Assembly: GCF_016808095.1 (NCBI RefSeq) | Contig: NC_068972.1 | Span: 9,604,001 to 9,668,000, forward strand | From: Vigna angularis | Taxonomy: Eukaryota > Streptophyta > Magnoliopsida > Fabales > Fabaceae | Reading direction: 5' to 3' | DNA length: 64,000 nt | In this document: positions 39,384 to 51,890 of the stretch, one piece after another | How positions within the stretch are numbered: the first letter of the stretch is position 1 | How the letters are laid out: every line of letters begins with the position of its first letter | Program-made: the position numbers and the translations under genes | Notes under the pieces: generated by a model | Database searches by the model: none | What the model was told of the DNA's origin: nothing | What the model saw: the letters and a program-made list of their open reading frames with translations, nothing else

Positions 39384-39709
39384 GATTTATAAATAGTGAA
39401 TAAATACATAAAAAGTTGAGAAAAATATTTCGATTCATTTTTTAATTTTAACATCCCGATATTATACATTTTTACTTAATTTCTTTTACACTTCTATTTT
39501 TCTCTTTCTCTTTGTTATTAATATTTTATCTTTCTTCACTTTTAAACTAAACGGATAAAAAGAGAGATAAACTAATAATAGGCACAAGAAATTGAGTCAG
39601 TTAGCCCAAAAGGAACTTACAAAATTAGAAGTCATACCAATAAAACCAACCAGCCCACTTAAACGAGATCTGCCAAACATTTCAACGACAAACCAATATA
39701 AAAGTCCAG

Positions 39710-40227
39710 TAATTGCTTCCTGTACCCCATCAATTTCTCACTGCACCATAGAGTTTTTAAATTACAATTTTATCATTACATAATTGACTTCCAAATCATG
39801 AATTCTGGAACAGGCTTTCTGAAACAAGATTTTCGAAAGAATATTTCTAGAATGAAATTTCTCAAAATAGAATTTCCAGAATGAAATTTTCTAAACGAAA
39901 TTTTTGGAATAATTTTTTTTAAACGCGTGATATACATTCCAAAACGCATATTTATGGAATATGCTTTCCAGAATGCATATAATTTTTCTGAAATGAATTT
40001 TTCGGAGCATAGGTTCCGGAAAAAGCTTTATGGAATATAGGAAATATTTTTCATAAAAACCTTTTTGAATGGATTTAGAATTTTTTTTCTCTTCTTCTTT
40101 TGCAGTAGTTGTCCATGGTAACGACGAGGGTGATAATGACAAGGACGACTACGGAAGTGGTTTGTGATGCAATGGCGAAGGGTATGTAAATATTTTCCTT
40201 ATATTTGTGTGGTGCATGAAGAAACTG
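39710..40227. mobile_element. Mutator-type MITE, copy B
   Basis: Left end GCTTCCTGTACCCCATC and, read inward from the right, CAGTTTCTTCATGCACCACA are loose inverted copies of the same family end seen in copies A and C (consensus near GTTTCTTCCTGCACCTCCA). The interior is full of GGAATGAATTTTC-like words and carries a CTTCTTCTTTTGCAG tract close to that of copy A. The ends are divergent and no target duplication is clear. Confidence 0.4.
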
Positions 40228-40321
40228 ATAGAATTCAGAAAGGAATTGTCTAAAACTTGAAATTAAAAATAAGCCAACAATTGAGATTCAAATAGCCCAT
40301 AGTGTCCTATAATTTTGATTG

Positions 40322-40792
40322 GGCAGTTATTTCCTACACCTCAATAAGTCTCCCCTGCACTCGCATAATAAAATTCCACTTTTGTCCTTTTCGGATTATA
40401 TAATTGAGGACTTATTTTTTACTTTTGGATTATATAATTTATAAGTAATTTATTTCTGAAAAAACTAGTTTTCAAATTGTATAATCTCAAAGAAAAGAAA
40501 AGGACTTCCAAACTGTGCAATGCGAAAACAAAAATACTTCCAAAAATTGAAAAAGGTTAAGAAAAAAATAATTTCTGGAAGTCATTTGAATTATGGATTG
40601 TACAATTTAAAAGTCATTTTTATTTTCCATAATTATTTTCTTGATAAAAAAAGGCTTCTGAATTACTAAATCCCAAAAGTTGTTTTTTTTTTATTTATGT
40701 AAATGACTTTTGAATTTCCGAAAAGAGAAGAATTATTGTTTTTTTACATGGAGTTGCAATTGAAATCTTTGAAGGTGCAAGAAGAAACTGCC
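40322..40792. mobile_element. Mutator-type MITE, copy C
   Basis: Left end GGCAGTTATTTCCTACACCT; right end read inward GGCAGTTTCTTCTTGCACCT: 16 of 20 match. Flanks are TTTTGATTG (40313-40321) and TTTTGAATA (40793-40801), a 9-bp duplication with two changes, the size typical of Mutator-like elements. No coding sequence in 471 bp. Confidence 0.62.
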
Positions 40793-43700
40793 TTTTGAAT
40801 ATTAGAAACCTTTACAATCTAAGTCTAATATTTTTGAAATAAAACATAATATCTATGATAAACCTAATATGTTATTATCCGACACACGGATAGTATATTT
40901 TAAAAACCCGAAAATAAGAATTTTAATATTAAAGAATATTATCTGGATTAGGGGCAATAAAAAGAGTAATAATAGTATGAAAAAAATTGATGATAATTAT
41001 AGTTGTAGGGAATAAGTAGCAGTGGTGAAATTGTCCTTTATGTACGTGCAGGAGGTATATCTATGTCTTGCGTCTAATTATATGAAATGGGACTGAATTT
41101 GTGGCAGTGCACCACCAACGTTTATGCTCATCTCTCTTTTGACCATAATCTTTTTTTCTTTCTTCTCTTTAGTGACCAGTATTCATACGAACAAATTCAT
41201 CATGTTTACTTCTAGAACAGCTTCTGTGATGTTGAAGGATCCTAAACCGATCGATGAAGGTGTGAATGGAACTCCACCATTTCATTTCACGGAGGAGATC
41301 ATACCCACCATTTTCAACTCTCTCCTCTCTCTGTCTTTGCAATCATTCATTATTATCTGCTCTATAATATTCTCCAAAAATTACATTCTACGTCTTCATC
41401 TATTGATAAAATAATCTCTTAATTCATATAAAGAAATTTCTATCTTTCATGAAAAATTATTAAGTTCCATTTCTTATATAGCTATGATTTTCTAAGTTGC
41501 TCAACTAGAACGTGTAACATCAAAACACGTTCAAGATTTAAGGTTAAAATATTCTCATCACAATTTAAAAATAATAGATGTGTGAATTTTTTATTAATAT
41601 ATTATTTGTTTGACCCATTTGTATTTAGTGTATGACTTTCCACTCACATTTTTGCTTACTGTATGTAAGTATATCGTTGCGAGTGTAATTGACTTGGTTT
41701 GATGTAGATAAAAGATTTCTGTTTCAATCATATGAATGGAACCATCCTGATAGGAGCACTAAGATTGTGTTCACTTTTTTATTTTTTTAGTTACACTCGC
41801 ATTCTCTCTCTTGCTGTTAATAAGGTGTTGTGTTTTTTTTCTTAAGGTCAATATGAGCAAAAGCATATAAAAAAAATCAGAAATAAGATATCTTCTCTTA
41901 CATAAATTTTGAACACTACTAACCAGTTACTATGTACTATCCTCCCTGAAAAATATGAAAATAGTAAAAGATAAAAATTAAATATATATAGAAAATGACA
42001 AATTACACTTTTTATCGACAAATTTAACACAAACAAGTCAGTGAAGTACGGTATTAGTAACGAGGATCTTTTTTTGATAAATTAAAATTAATTTTATTGA
42101 TTAAGAATGTAAGATCAATTCGAAACTTGAATATAAAGTCACAACTATAGATGAGGTAGTGGGAAGAGAGATACCTCTTGGTTGGAAGAAAACGTAAAGA
42201 TCAAATTCGAGGACCAAACTACAAAAAAAGATCGTATTTTTCTTTAATTTTTAATAGCAAATGGTCTATTTGAAATAAAATATTAAATAACTATTTAATT
42301 ACACATTTAAATAATATTTAATCAATTCTTTAATCCTTATTTAATCAGGTAAACCTTTTGTTTTAGTCTTTTATAACTAATCTTATATTTGAAATCTTAT
42401 ATCTTTATATGTGCAACCTTTAAATAAAAACATAAATAAAGGAAGGGAAGGAAATGTTCATAATAATTGCTAACAAAAAGTTAAACTTAATATATAGAAA
42501 ATTTCATAAAGGGGATATTTTAACTGATTAAAGTTAATAAAGTATTACCAATGTTAAAACTCATAACTCTTGGTATACTATCTAAATTCTTCACTAGGTC
42601 TACTTGGATCTAATTTATGATTGTTAAAAATCTCAATTTTAATCATATAAAATGTCATTATATGAGGTCATAAATATTGACATAGAATTATTAAAATATT
42701 GCTTTTGTAATTTTTTTATTAGAATCAAATTAAATGTTTCCTATAATGTACTAAATTAATGTAGCACTTGTGATACTCTATCCCCTATACAAAAGTACTT
42801 AAATTCTTTACAAGAAATGATTATATATAGACAATATTTAAAGTCTTATTCTCACGTAATCATATACAAAACTTCATATCATCCACCTGGTTTTTCTCAG
42901 AAAACAAAAATAGGTACTTCTGTTCTGGAAATTACAAAGCTTTCGTTCTAAAGCATATCTACCATCCAAAACTGATAAAAATTACATACACACAAATGTA
43001 CAATTATATAATCGATTCTGCTAAATGTCATCCAGGAATTGGAATAAAGGGTTGTTTGTCATCCAGGATCTGAAGAATATTTGCACTAATTATATTCCAG
43101 ACAACATATAATTCTATAACAATGTCACTTCTCGTATTTATGTTGTTCCAAACAACATGATATCTATAATTTTTGTTTTAGTTCCAGATAAGTAATCAAT
43201 CATTCCCAATCATGTAGTCCTTTATGTTGTTTTTAACTTATAATAACCCACTTCACATACATATATTTTATCATCCTATCCAAAACCTGATTTAACACCT
43301 GTCATTGATATATCCTAAATCATATGTCTGAGCTATGCTTCTCCTCTGCATAGTAATGCTCAAGTTTTGCCTTTACCTACACTATTTTTCACATTTTTTT
43401 TATATTATAAAAGAATGAATCATGATTAATAGTAGTTTAATGAAAAAAATTAATGCATACAATATTTTAAATTAATTAATTCTTATAAAATAAATAAACA
43501 AATTTTTTAATTTAGCTCTTATAGAAATCATGAGAGGGAGTAAATAATTTATAGTTCAAAAATAGCATTTCTGTATAACCTATAAGAATTCCATTAATGA
43601 CTATATTCATACGCAAGCTACATTACATTATATTTTTGTAAATATTTAACATTAGGTTTAGTAGTGAGTTTAAAAGCTTTAAATAGTGCCATTATCCATT

Positions 43701-44498
43701 TTAATTATCACATGTTTTTTACAAATTTAAAGAGTTTAAATAAACTAATTTAATTTTTTATAAGTAAACAAACATTGGATATAAATATTATAAGTATATA
43801 AACTAGCAGTAAACGAGAGAAAATAACGATATATTTTTTAGTATGTTTTCTTTCTGGGTTAATAAGACTTTCGTTAAGGCAAATATTAGTATTTTTCATG
43901 TAAAATATAAAAGAATGTCATTAAAGTGCCTTATGCCATTCACCAATAACACTTTTTCCCCCTTTTCATCTTGTGAACAAAATATCTCTACATCCAAATT
44001 AATCTTTGAAAAAGTTAAATATCAACCAATAAACAACTTTCCGCTCCCATGATGCTGTTTTGTTATACTAAAAGGATCAAAACTAGTTGTAGTTTGTGTC
44101 AAACTTCAAAATAACGTTCTTTTATCCGAAATTCTGTAAAGTTAACATTTACTAAATTAACCGTATTTTACTACTACTACATAAACGTTATAACATAAAA
44201 CAAAGTAATTTACTAACGAATAAAACATGTTAATGTCAGAATTATTTATTGTCAATTTAATTTTTGTCATTTAAGAACTAAATTGCGGATCTATATATGC
44301 ATATATTTTGAAGATTAACCAAAATCTGTTTAGTCATATAACTCATGCATTACGGCAATAAAGAAAAAAAAAGTTAAGTTTAACCGTATATATATATATA
44401 TACACTTTATTCACTGGACCTTAATTTATAATTTTCCAAGACTCAAGCAAAGTACGTACTACATTCATATATTCTATGTCTTATATATGACACATTTT
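40793..44498. other. Gene-free DNA
   Basis: No supported gene. The 96-codon frame at 41124-41414 starts with a hydrophobic run but has no relative I recognise and poor codon signal. 42.9-43.35 kb is less AT-rich and contains repeated words (GTCATCCAGGA twice, 43027-43068; CAACAT near 43102 and 43154), but no open frame. The last ~100 bases should hold the bHLH 3' UTR. Confidence 0.45.
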
Positions 44499-47400
44499 TC
44501 ACCTATACAAACATCCTCTGTATGCTGGTGTCCAGTAATCTGGTCCACTGCTCTCTCTGTAAACTAGAGGAGTACATGAAGTAGGAACTAAACAAAGACC
44601 TCTGCTCCGAAGATCTAGCTTTGTATCGTCCTTGTCTTTTCTATCCAAGCTTCCCCATGGATCCTTCAGTCCCATGAAAACCAATGACAATAGGGTTAGT
44701 TATTGTTGCCAGCGAAAGTTTGGAAGACTTAAGAGAAATGGAGAACTTTCTTACCTTGTGACAGTTAGCCTTCAAGTAAGGGTTGCTCAGTAGCTGCAAG
44801 TTATGCATGAATGAAACTGTACATTAAGCTAAAGAAACACGAAAGAAATAGAACCACAAAAAATTTAACCATTAAATATTCAAGAAAGATAAATGTATAA
44901 TTCGTTAAAGTTGTTGTCTTATAACTTACTGAAATCGGCTTAATATTATTTTGGATGGTTTGCATAAAATTGTTGGTTTAAAATCTTACTATTACTGTTA
45001 TTGTAAAAAGAAAAAAAAATGGTGTTAAAAATTGCATCTTTGTTCCACGTTACGTATGTAGGGGATGGCCAGTCATAAAGAAATAATTTCTTTTTTGGGT
45101 GATCTTTAATTTACTTGAAGTCTGATCATAGTGCATGATTGATCTGGGATCGACAAAATGTGCAATCTTTCAACGTAACATTCCTTTATTAATTTTATTA
45201 AGGGATGCGATCAAGAAGTATAGTTTCGTCGGCATTAAAAATGATAAGAAGAAGAAGAAAGAAAGCAACAACAACAATAATAGCGTATTATATAGATGCA
45301 TAATGCAACGGAAAGAAAGTTTTGCATAATGATACCCACCTGGACTTGTTCTTGAAGAAACTTTATGTACCCTATTGCTTCAAACAGCACAGATGCAGTA
45401 TCTGTCTGGAATTCAACAAAAAAAATGATCATTATGAAGTAGGTAGTGAGAAAAGTAGAGCACTGTTGATTATATATATTCATAAAGAAGAGGAAACGAA
45501 AAAAAGGAGACTGTTAGTGCAAAATGTGTAGTAACCTTTCCAAATGGAGACACAATTTGCTGAAGGGCTGTGATTTTGTCCCCTAGCTTGACTTTGGGTG
45601 CCTGCACCTTTTAAACAATGAATAGAAGTTTCTTAACAGTGCACAAAAGGAGGTTCCCCACTTTCTGCTTTTCTTTACAGTCATAAGTTCATCTTGGCAT
45701 TTTATATCTTACCTTTGAAGAAGAAGCTGTTGATGTATCTTGCTTAAGCTTTTTTAACATTGCATCTGAAGATTCTTCTGATCTTTTCTTCTTTACTTCA
45801 CGTGTTGTACCCTCCCCTTTTCCATTAATGTTAGTTCTTATCTGCATCACATCATATTATGCATATTTCATAAACAAAATTCTGCTAAATCAGTACGATA
45901 AACCATATATAATAATCAGTTTATAATAACCTTACCGGTGATGGTGCTTGAAGGCCCTGTTTCTTTGGTTCAGATACGTTCAGGTACTTCATGCTAGGCT
46001 TCTGAGCATGGATTCCAATAACTGGCCTTCCAAATCGACTATTAAAGGATATAACATCTGAGAAATTTCTTGTGCATGGAGGAAGATTGGGCATCCCATG
46101 GTAGAGTTTGCAACTATCACCCACTGAAAAGCCATTAAATCCATTTTGATACCCATTTGCATTTAATGATTTTCCATATACAGAACCTTGCACTTCACTT
46201 GCATGAAACTCTTGCTTGATCTTGGTGTCATGATCATAGGATGGGAACACTCCAGAATTTCTGTTTGCTACTCCTCCAAGAGAGCATGTGGAGTCTCCAA
46301 AAGGTTGCTTGAAGTGATCAGATTGTGGGAAATGATCCATGGAAGAATTCAAGGTCATGTTGTTTGTTTGTGGATCAAAGTGGCTACTTACTTCCGGGTC
46401 TGGCGGGGCAATAGAGCAAGTGCTTACAAGATTAGATAACTTGGTCAACCTTTCATTATTCTCAATCATCGCCTCATTGAACCCATTTAAATGCTTCTCA
46501 AAACTGTTTAATGAAGTTGAACCACTATATTCCCAACTGCTATGATCAAGTTTCTTCAAGTAGTCACAGACTGGTTGAAACATAGTGCTTGTCATGCTTT
46601 TTGATGACAGTGCACCCAGAAACTTCTCTCCAATTTCTTGGCCGCTCTGTAACTCGCCGTTAGATCCAACACCTCTAAAATTATTTGACCAAAAAGTTAG
46701 TTGTATTGTAGGTAAACTAAATGAAAAATACACCAAACCAATCTTACTATGTATGAACAAAGAAAATATCCATTAATTCAACTGTATAAAGATTTCAAAC
46801 ATAATTCACAACACGCATATATTAAAGCTTGTATACCTTACAGTGTTTAAGAGTGGCTTTATTGGTTTTGGATGATACAAAAGAAACCGAGAGAGGATAA
46901 GAGATCACAGTTTTGTAGTATGAACACAGAAACGAATTAGTTGACTGGAGTAGCGCACATACCTGTTAGATAGTGGAAAGCAAAGCCTAGAAGAACGTGT
47001 ACGACAAATGAAACTCATAGTACTTTAACCCTATTATTAATTACTACCTATATATGCACCTTAAACTTCACCCATTTACCATCCTTGAAGATTATTCTCT
47101 TATCTCTGATTATCGTTGCCTACTATCAATACGAGTAATCAACATCGAATATACTTAATGATAAAAGTACTGTAGATAATCTTAATCATACAGCTATATT
47201 TATTAATCTTTATTCTAAAAGCATATAAACTTACGATAGAACATGGGTCCAAAGTTGATTATCCGAAGCATGCTCTCCCATGAACTCGTTGGAGGAAGGA
47301 GCAGGAGGGTCAATGAGTCGGCGAGAGGACTCAACAGTGAGGGTTGAATGGTTGGAAGCATTAGTGAAAGATGTAGAAACAGATATATCCTCCTCACAAG

Positions 47401-47542
47401 AAGAGGAAGAATTAGGGTTTGGTTGGTTGTTCCATGTGTTATTAGTATCGTTCCAGGAAGAAATAGAATTTGCCTGGAGATACCACCAGTTTAATGGGGT
47501 GATAGAGGTTGCAACTGTGTTTCCAGCACTTTCTTCAGTCAT
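44499..47542 (-). CDS. bHLH transcription factor, bHLH111/112/123-like
   Basis: Nuclear regulator, 503 aa. Seven exons: 47542-47235, 46674-45936, 45841-45713, 45601-45536, 45405-45340, 44793-44755, 44663-44499, total 1512 nt. All junctions are GT-AG and in phase. The N-terminus has [10 protein letters not shown], an aromatic motif common at the start of this subfamily. Exons 1 and 2 encode a Ser/Asn-rich region with [20 protein letters not shown]. The helix-loop-helix is in exons 4-6: [17 protein letters not shown], then [20 protein letters not shown], then [10 protein letters not shown] (about 397-446), the subfamily signature. The segment before helix 1 ([19 protein letters not shown]) lacks the His-Glu-Arg triad of E-box readers. 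The C-terminus DPWGSL...[15 protein letters not shown]...YWTP..RG looks closest to bHLH111. Intron 1 is 560 bp. Relatives act in development and stress responses; target unknown. Confidence 0.93.
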
Positions 47543-47618
47543 CTCTCTATAATATCTCTCAAAATTTGCCTTCTTACTCTCCCTTTTATTGGTTGAATAA
47601 TGGACCTAGCTAGGGTTG

Positions 47619-47627
47619 GATATATAA
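47619..47627 (-). promoter_or_regulatory. TATA box of the bHLH gene
   Basis: TTATATATC on the minus strand, about 80 bases upstream of the start codon. Confidence 0.5.
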
Positions 47628-49399
47628 CTCTCTTTGTTTCTTTGCTGTTGTGGTGGGGATTCTATGGAGGGGATTGCTCCAATTTCAGTGACGTATAAAT
47701 TTGTAGGTTATATCAATTATAGGGGAGACAATAAAATATGCAACCTGAGTTTTTCCACTAACGTTCGTGGGCAATTATTATAAAAGCTGATGGGCCAGCA
47801 CGAGTTTGGCTAAATGTTGCTAATGTTGCCGAGCATGGTATTTGGTGTTGCTAGTTTTATTACCACTTAGGTTATTACACATTCATTGTTTTATACTACT
47901 TTCATTTTAGATAATTAAAAATATAATTACATCACACACACTTGTGCTACCTTTTTCTTTTATAATAATTGATTTAAAAAAAATAACAATTTTGTAATAG
48001 TCAACCACTCATTCCATGGGGATAAATAATTTTCTCTAGTAAAAGCTGAATGAAAATTATGTTGTTAGTGATAAATCCTACGGAAAAGCATAAAATAATT
48101 TCGCATGCAGTTAATTATATGTTTATGTAACTATACTGTTCCTCGTCAATTTTTTTTTATCATGTAATAAAATACCTTAAAGGATGAGATCTAGCAGTTC
48201 TAAACGAACTGCATGTATCCTAAAAATAGTGTAATTTATTAATGTGGGGTAGAAATTGGATAGAGATGAGCCTCTTTTGACATGATTTTGACCTAGTACT
48301 ATTTTTACAATTTCAGGAAACTTGCATTTGAACCTTTTTGAAAGAAATTATGCCATCTTTATTTGGTTCACAAGTGTTCTGTTAAAATCAGACGAGTTTT
48401 TCAAAAGCTAAAATATCTAATAATTTAAATTATACTAAATGTTTATTTTATGTTCAGGTTCAATTTAAGTATTTACTAATTATTAATAAATTTAGTTCAA
48501 GCGATTAAAAAAATATAACATTATAATAATATAAATTAATACAAAAATAGTTTAATAAAATTGTTATTTAATCATACTTTTACATAATGTCATGAACTTA
48601 ATTTGTAAATTAATAGGGTTTGGAGCGGGAGGAAGAGGTTTTAGCTTTTTGATTACTTAGAATGATAGAATCCCGCACACTATTTTTAGAATCGCGCGCT
48701 GAATTTATTTTCCATATGCGTTTGACTAAATTAAGGTTGTAGGACCCACTATGTCACAAATGGAAGATGATACTCTAACAATAGATGAGTAGGTGCTGCT
48801 CATTTGATACGGTTGATGTGTGAAAAATATTAATATTTAATGAGTTAGCAGGCTCAATGTATTTAGAGTGGGAGAGGTTTTGATGAAATGTTGTGGTTAT
48901 AATTTGAAAGTGTGGTAAGTGTTTATTTTCGTCTTTCCTCTACTCTTTGAAATGCTTTGGAGATTTTTCATTTGAGAAAGCCAGAAAGTGGGAGTTGATT
49001 ATTTAGGGTTTAGGCAGTAGTCCTTCAGTACCGTCATCAAGGATGAGGTTCATCAATGGTTACAAAATTCGGTACGGTGTACAATCATTTTATTAAATGG
49101 TGATTAAATTTCGGCTTTGTCTCTACGCTATGGTTATTTGTTTAGGGTTTATGAATGCAAGAACATTTTCAATTTGAGAAAGACAGAAATTGGGACATTT
49201 TAATGACCAATATTGAAGTTCAAGAGAAATCAGTTATTAAACCATTTTCCCAACTTGATATTTTTCAAGAGAGGAAAAATGAGTGGTTGAAATAAAAATA
49301 CACTATAAATTAAAATTTCCAAAACATTTTTACAAGCAAATAATTTATTGTACATATGGTAACCACATTTTTTCTTTAATTTTTTATTGGCCAATTCCA
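47628..49399. other. bHLH upstream region and gene-free DNA
   Basis: No frame with support. 48.60-49.25 kb is mixed-composition sequence without recognisable content. Confidence 0.5.
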
Positions 49400-49830
49400 T
49401 TCTGTATGCTATATAGTATAGATCGAACGACTAATATTCAGGACCATTCGGTCCATCCGCTACATCAACAATGTTAAACCATAATTGGATCAACGTTTAA
49501 GTTATTATTGGGCCAATAGTCTAACCGACGATAAAATAATCAAAGATATCTGATTAAAGATATTGATAAGTTGTTTATGAGTAACTAACTGAATCTAAAT
49601 GTAAGTTTGTTTTTATTTTATTGAATCTGTACTAGTTTATGATCCATGAGATGACTTATAAATATAAAGTCAAGGTCAAAAGTCAGGTATGTTCGATAAA
49701 CAATTCACCAAACCACATCTAATTTGAGCGTCGAAGTGTCTTTTACACGTAACTCCCCTAGTCAAGAATGCAACCGAGCAGTGCAGGTGACTCAGGCATC
49801 AGAAGACAGGAAGACTACGTCAGAAAGGTA
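49400..49830 (+). mobile_element. LTR remnant with promoter and leader
   Basis: Starts near GATCGAACGAC and CATTCGGTCC words like those of the other LTRs. A TATAAATATA box at 49657-49666 is followed by GTCAAGGTCAAAAGTCAGGTA and then TTTGAGCGTCGAAGTGTCTT at 49723-49742, the leader motif shared with 36.7 and 56.7 kb. Ends are not defined and no internal coding region follows. Confidence 0.55.
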
Positions 49831-51102
49831 GTCTCTCTGCCCTACACATCCCCATACAAAAACACATTCCAATAATCTTGTTTCCCTCTCTTGAAGGACA
49901 TCAAAATGGGTCTGAGGAAAAATAGTGCAGGGAATAACTCTTTACCCATTTCCTTTTAAAGGGTTAGTTAGTACTTAAACGTTGATGATAAAAAATTTCA
50001 TTGCTATTTTAATGACTTCATATTCCCCTGTTCCATTTGTTGAAGGAAAATTCACTTGGTGTGAGCGTCCTACGGGGAAAAAATGATTACCCATGGGCCA
50101 TGGCGTCTTAAATAGTTGCCTACTACTTTAGTGTTTGACATTTTTAGTTTCATATAGCTTTTTCATTTCAATAATCATGGTGCAGAAACAAACTTTCTCA
50201 TTGAAATTTCTATTGTTTTATCATCAATTTCTATATTCTAGTGTCACCATAAATCCCACACACATTAATTAAGAAGTTACACCAGAAACTTTAAATCGTT
50301 ACCTACTAATTTCAATATTAGCATTTAATATTTCAATCGATCAAATATTCTATTAAAAAAATTATAAAAATTATAAACACATTAATTTAGAATTTAACCA
50401 ATGCAAAATACAAAACATAACTCTTTATAAAAAAAAGTTGATAAAGTTATTTTTTACCTATTGATGTTAAGTTTTGTGAATAAAATTAATTTTCGTATAA
50501 TTTTTATTTTGTTTAATCTTCAAGTTTATATTGGTTCTGCTTGTATTTTAGTTGTTTTATGCTTTTTTAATTTTAAAATTTATTTTGAGTGTGTGAAATA
50601 AGTCAATAAAAAACAATTTTGGTGAAGATATATAAGATAAAACTCAAGGAATCATTATTGGATAAGAAAAAATGATTTATAGGCAAATACTCAAATCATG
50701 GACACTAGAATTGCAGCCAACACTACAAACATAAAAAGAAGACTCACTTGTATGGTTATATTACAATGGACCACTCCCGAACAACCAAAAAAACACCATT
50801 GGATCTCACATTGAGTGATGGGAAACTCTCCCTCTCCTTTTGGGGTTTCCTCCTTCATCCATGGTGGTTATTCCTCTTTTGGGGTTGAAGAGGAAGATGA
50901 GTTGTAGATTAGAGGTGAAAATGCGAATGAGAGACACAATTAAAACTTTAAGTAGCTGCTAGGTGTCTTGGAAAATGACCTTCATCTTTTTTATGGTTTT
51001 AATTTCTTCTTTATCTCTTTAATTTGAAGCTATAGGTTCTCTACTATATATGGAGAGTTATTGACTAAATGTAAAACAATGAATTTTTATGTAAAATTGC
51101 GT
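49831..51102. other. Gene-free DNA
   Basis: No supported gene. 50.66-51.0 kb is less AT-rich (including CCTCCTTCATCCATGGTGG at 50848-50866), but all frames are short. Confidence 0.5.

Positions 51103-51199
<97 letters not shown>
51103..51199. repeat. (GT)n(TA)n microsatellite
   Basis: About four GT units run into roughly 45 uninterrupted TA units, the longest simple array in the window. Confidence 0.97.
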
Positions 51200-51201
<2 letters not shown>

Positions 51202-51881
51202 CAATTTAAATTAGTATTTGATTTTCATGCTTAATGCTTGATGTGAATTGTTTTCATGCTTGATTTGTGATTCTTGAGGTATTGGAAAATATATTTAGAA
51301 TCTAAACTTGAAATTTAATGCTTAAAGAATGCTTGTATATGGGAATAGAACTTGGTTCATTAGTATTCTTAGACTCTTGAACTTAGTGCATGATTTCACT
51401 TGTTGAGGATTTAAGGGATTGAAACTTGATGAGTAACCATAGACTCAAATGCTCTAGAAATAGAATTTAAGTATATTGGTGCGTTGATTTTGACTTGAAT
51501 ATGAAATTTAGATATTTGTGAAGGAAGTTGATGAAATCTAATATTGACAATTGCAAATAATCTATGTTAAATTTCTTGTTGCACACCAACTGTTTGATAA
51601 AAATAGAAAAAGAATTTGCATCGTGTTTTTGTGAAGTTTGTGGTCTAATTGAGTTATTGGATACACGAATTGTGGAGTGTCGCACAAGTCTCTTCGAATA
51701 TAATAGCATTTATCACTTATTACATGCAATCGATATACTTGCCTCATTAACATTAAGTTAGTCATCATTCTAATTAAAGAGATAGAAAAAACCTGGTACA
51801 AAATCATAGCCCAAAAGAAAAAACATTATCGTTAACATTTGTTATGTGAACATTTTTTATCAAGTGATTTTTTTCTCAACC
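51200..51881. other. Gene-free DNA
   Basis: Overlapping frames of 65-81 codons on both strands show no domain and look like chance frames. 51.2-51.5 kb has repeated CTTGATT/CATGCTT words. Confidence 0.45.
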
Positions 51882-51890
51882 CATGCAAGG

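Larger units (their letters stand above)
37726..39709. other. Gene-free DNA
   Basis: No supported gene. 38.2-38.9 kb is moderately purine-rich without frames. Holds the short duplication at 39.08-39.25 kb and a microsatellite (both listed). Confidence 0.5.

Noticed and set aside
41124..41414. 96-codon frame starting with a hydrophobic, signal-peptide-like run
   Set aside because: The hydrophobic start comes from a T-rich tract; no cysteine pattern or known family is visible, and there is no splice or promoter context.
42960..43350. Mixed-composition segment as hidden exons
   Set aside because: No frame with splice sites could be joined, and its repeated words look like small duplications.
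51103..51199. Long TA array as a functional origin or attachment site
   Set aside because: Long TA microsatellites are common in plant intergenic DNA; nothing nearby supports a special role.
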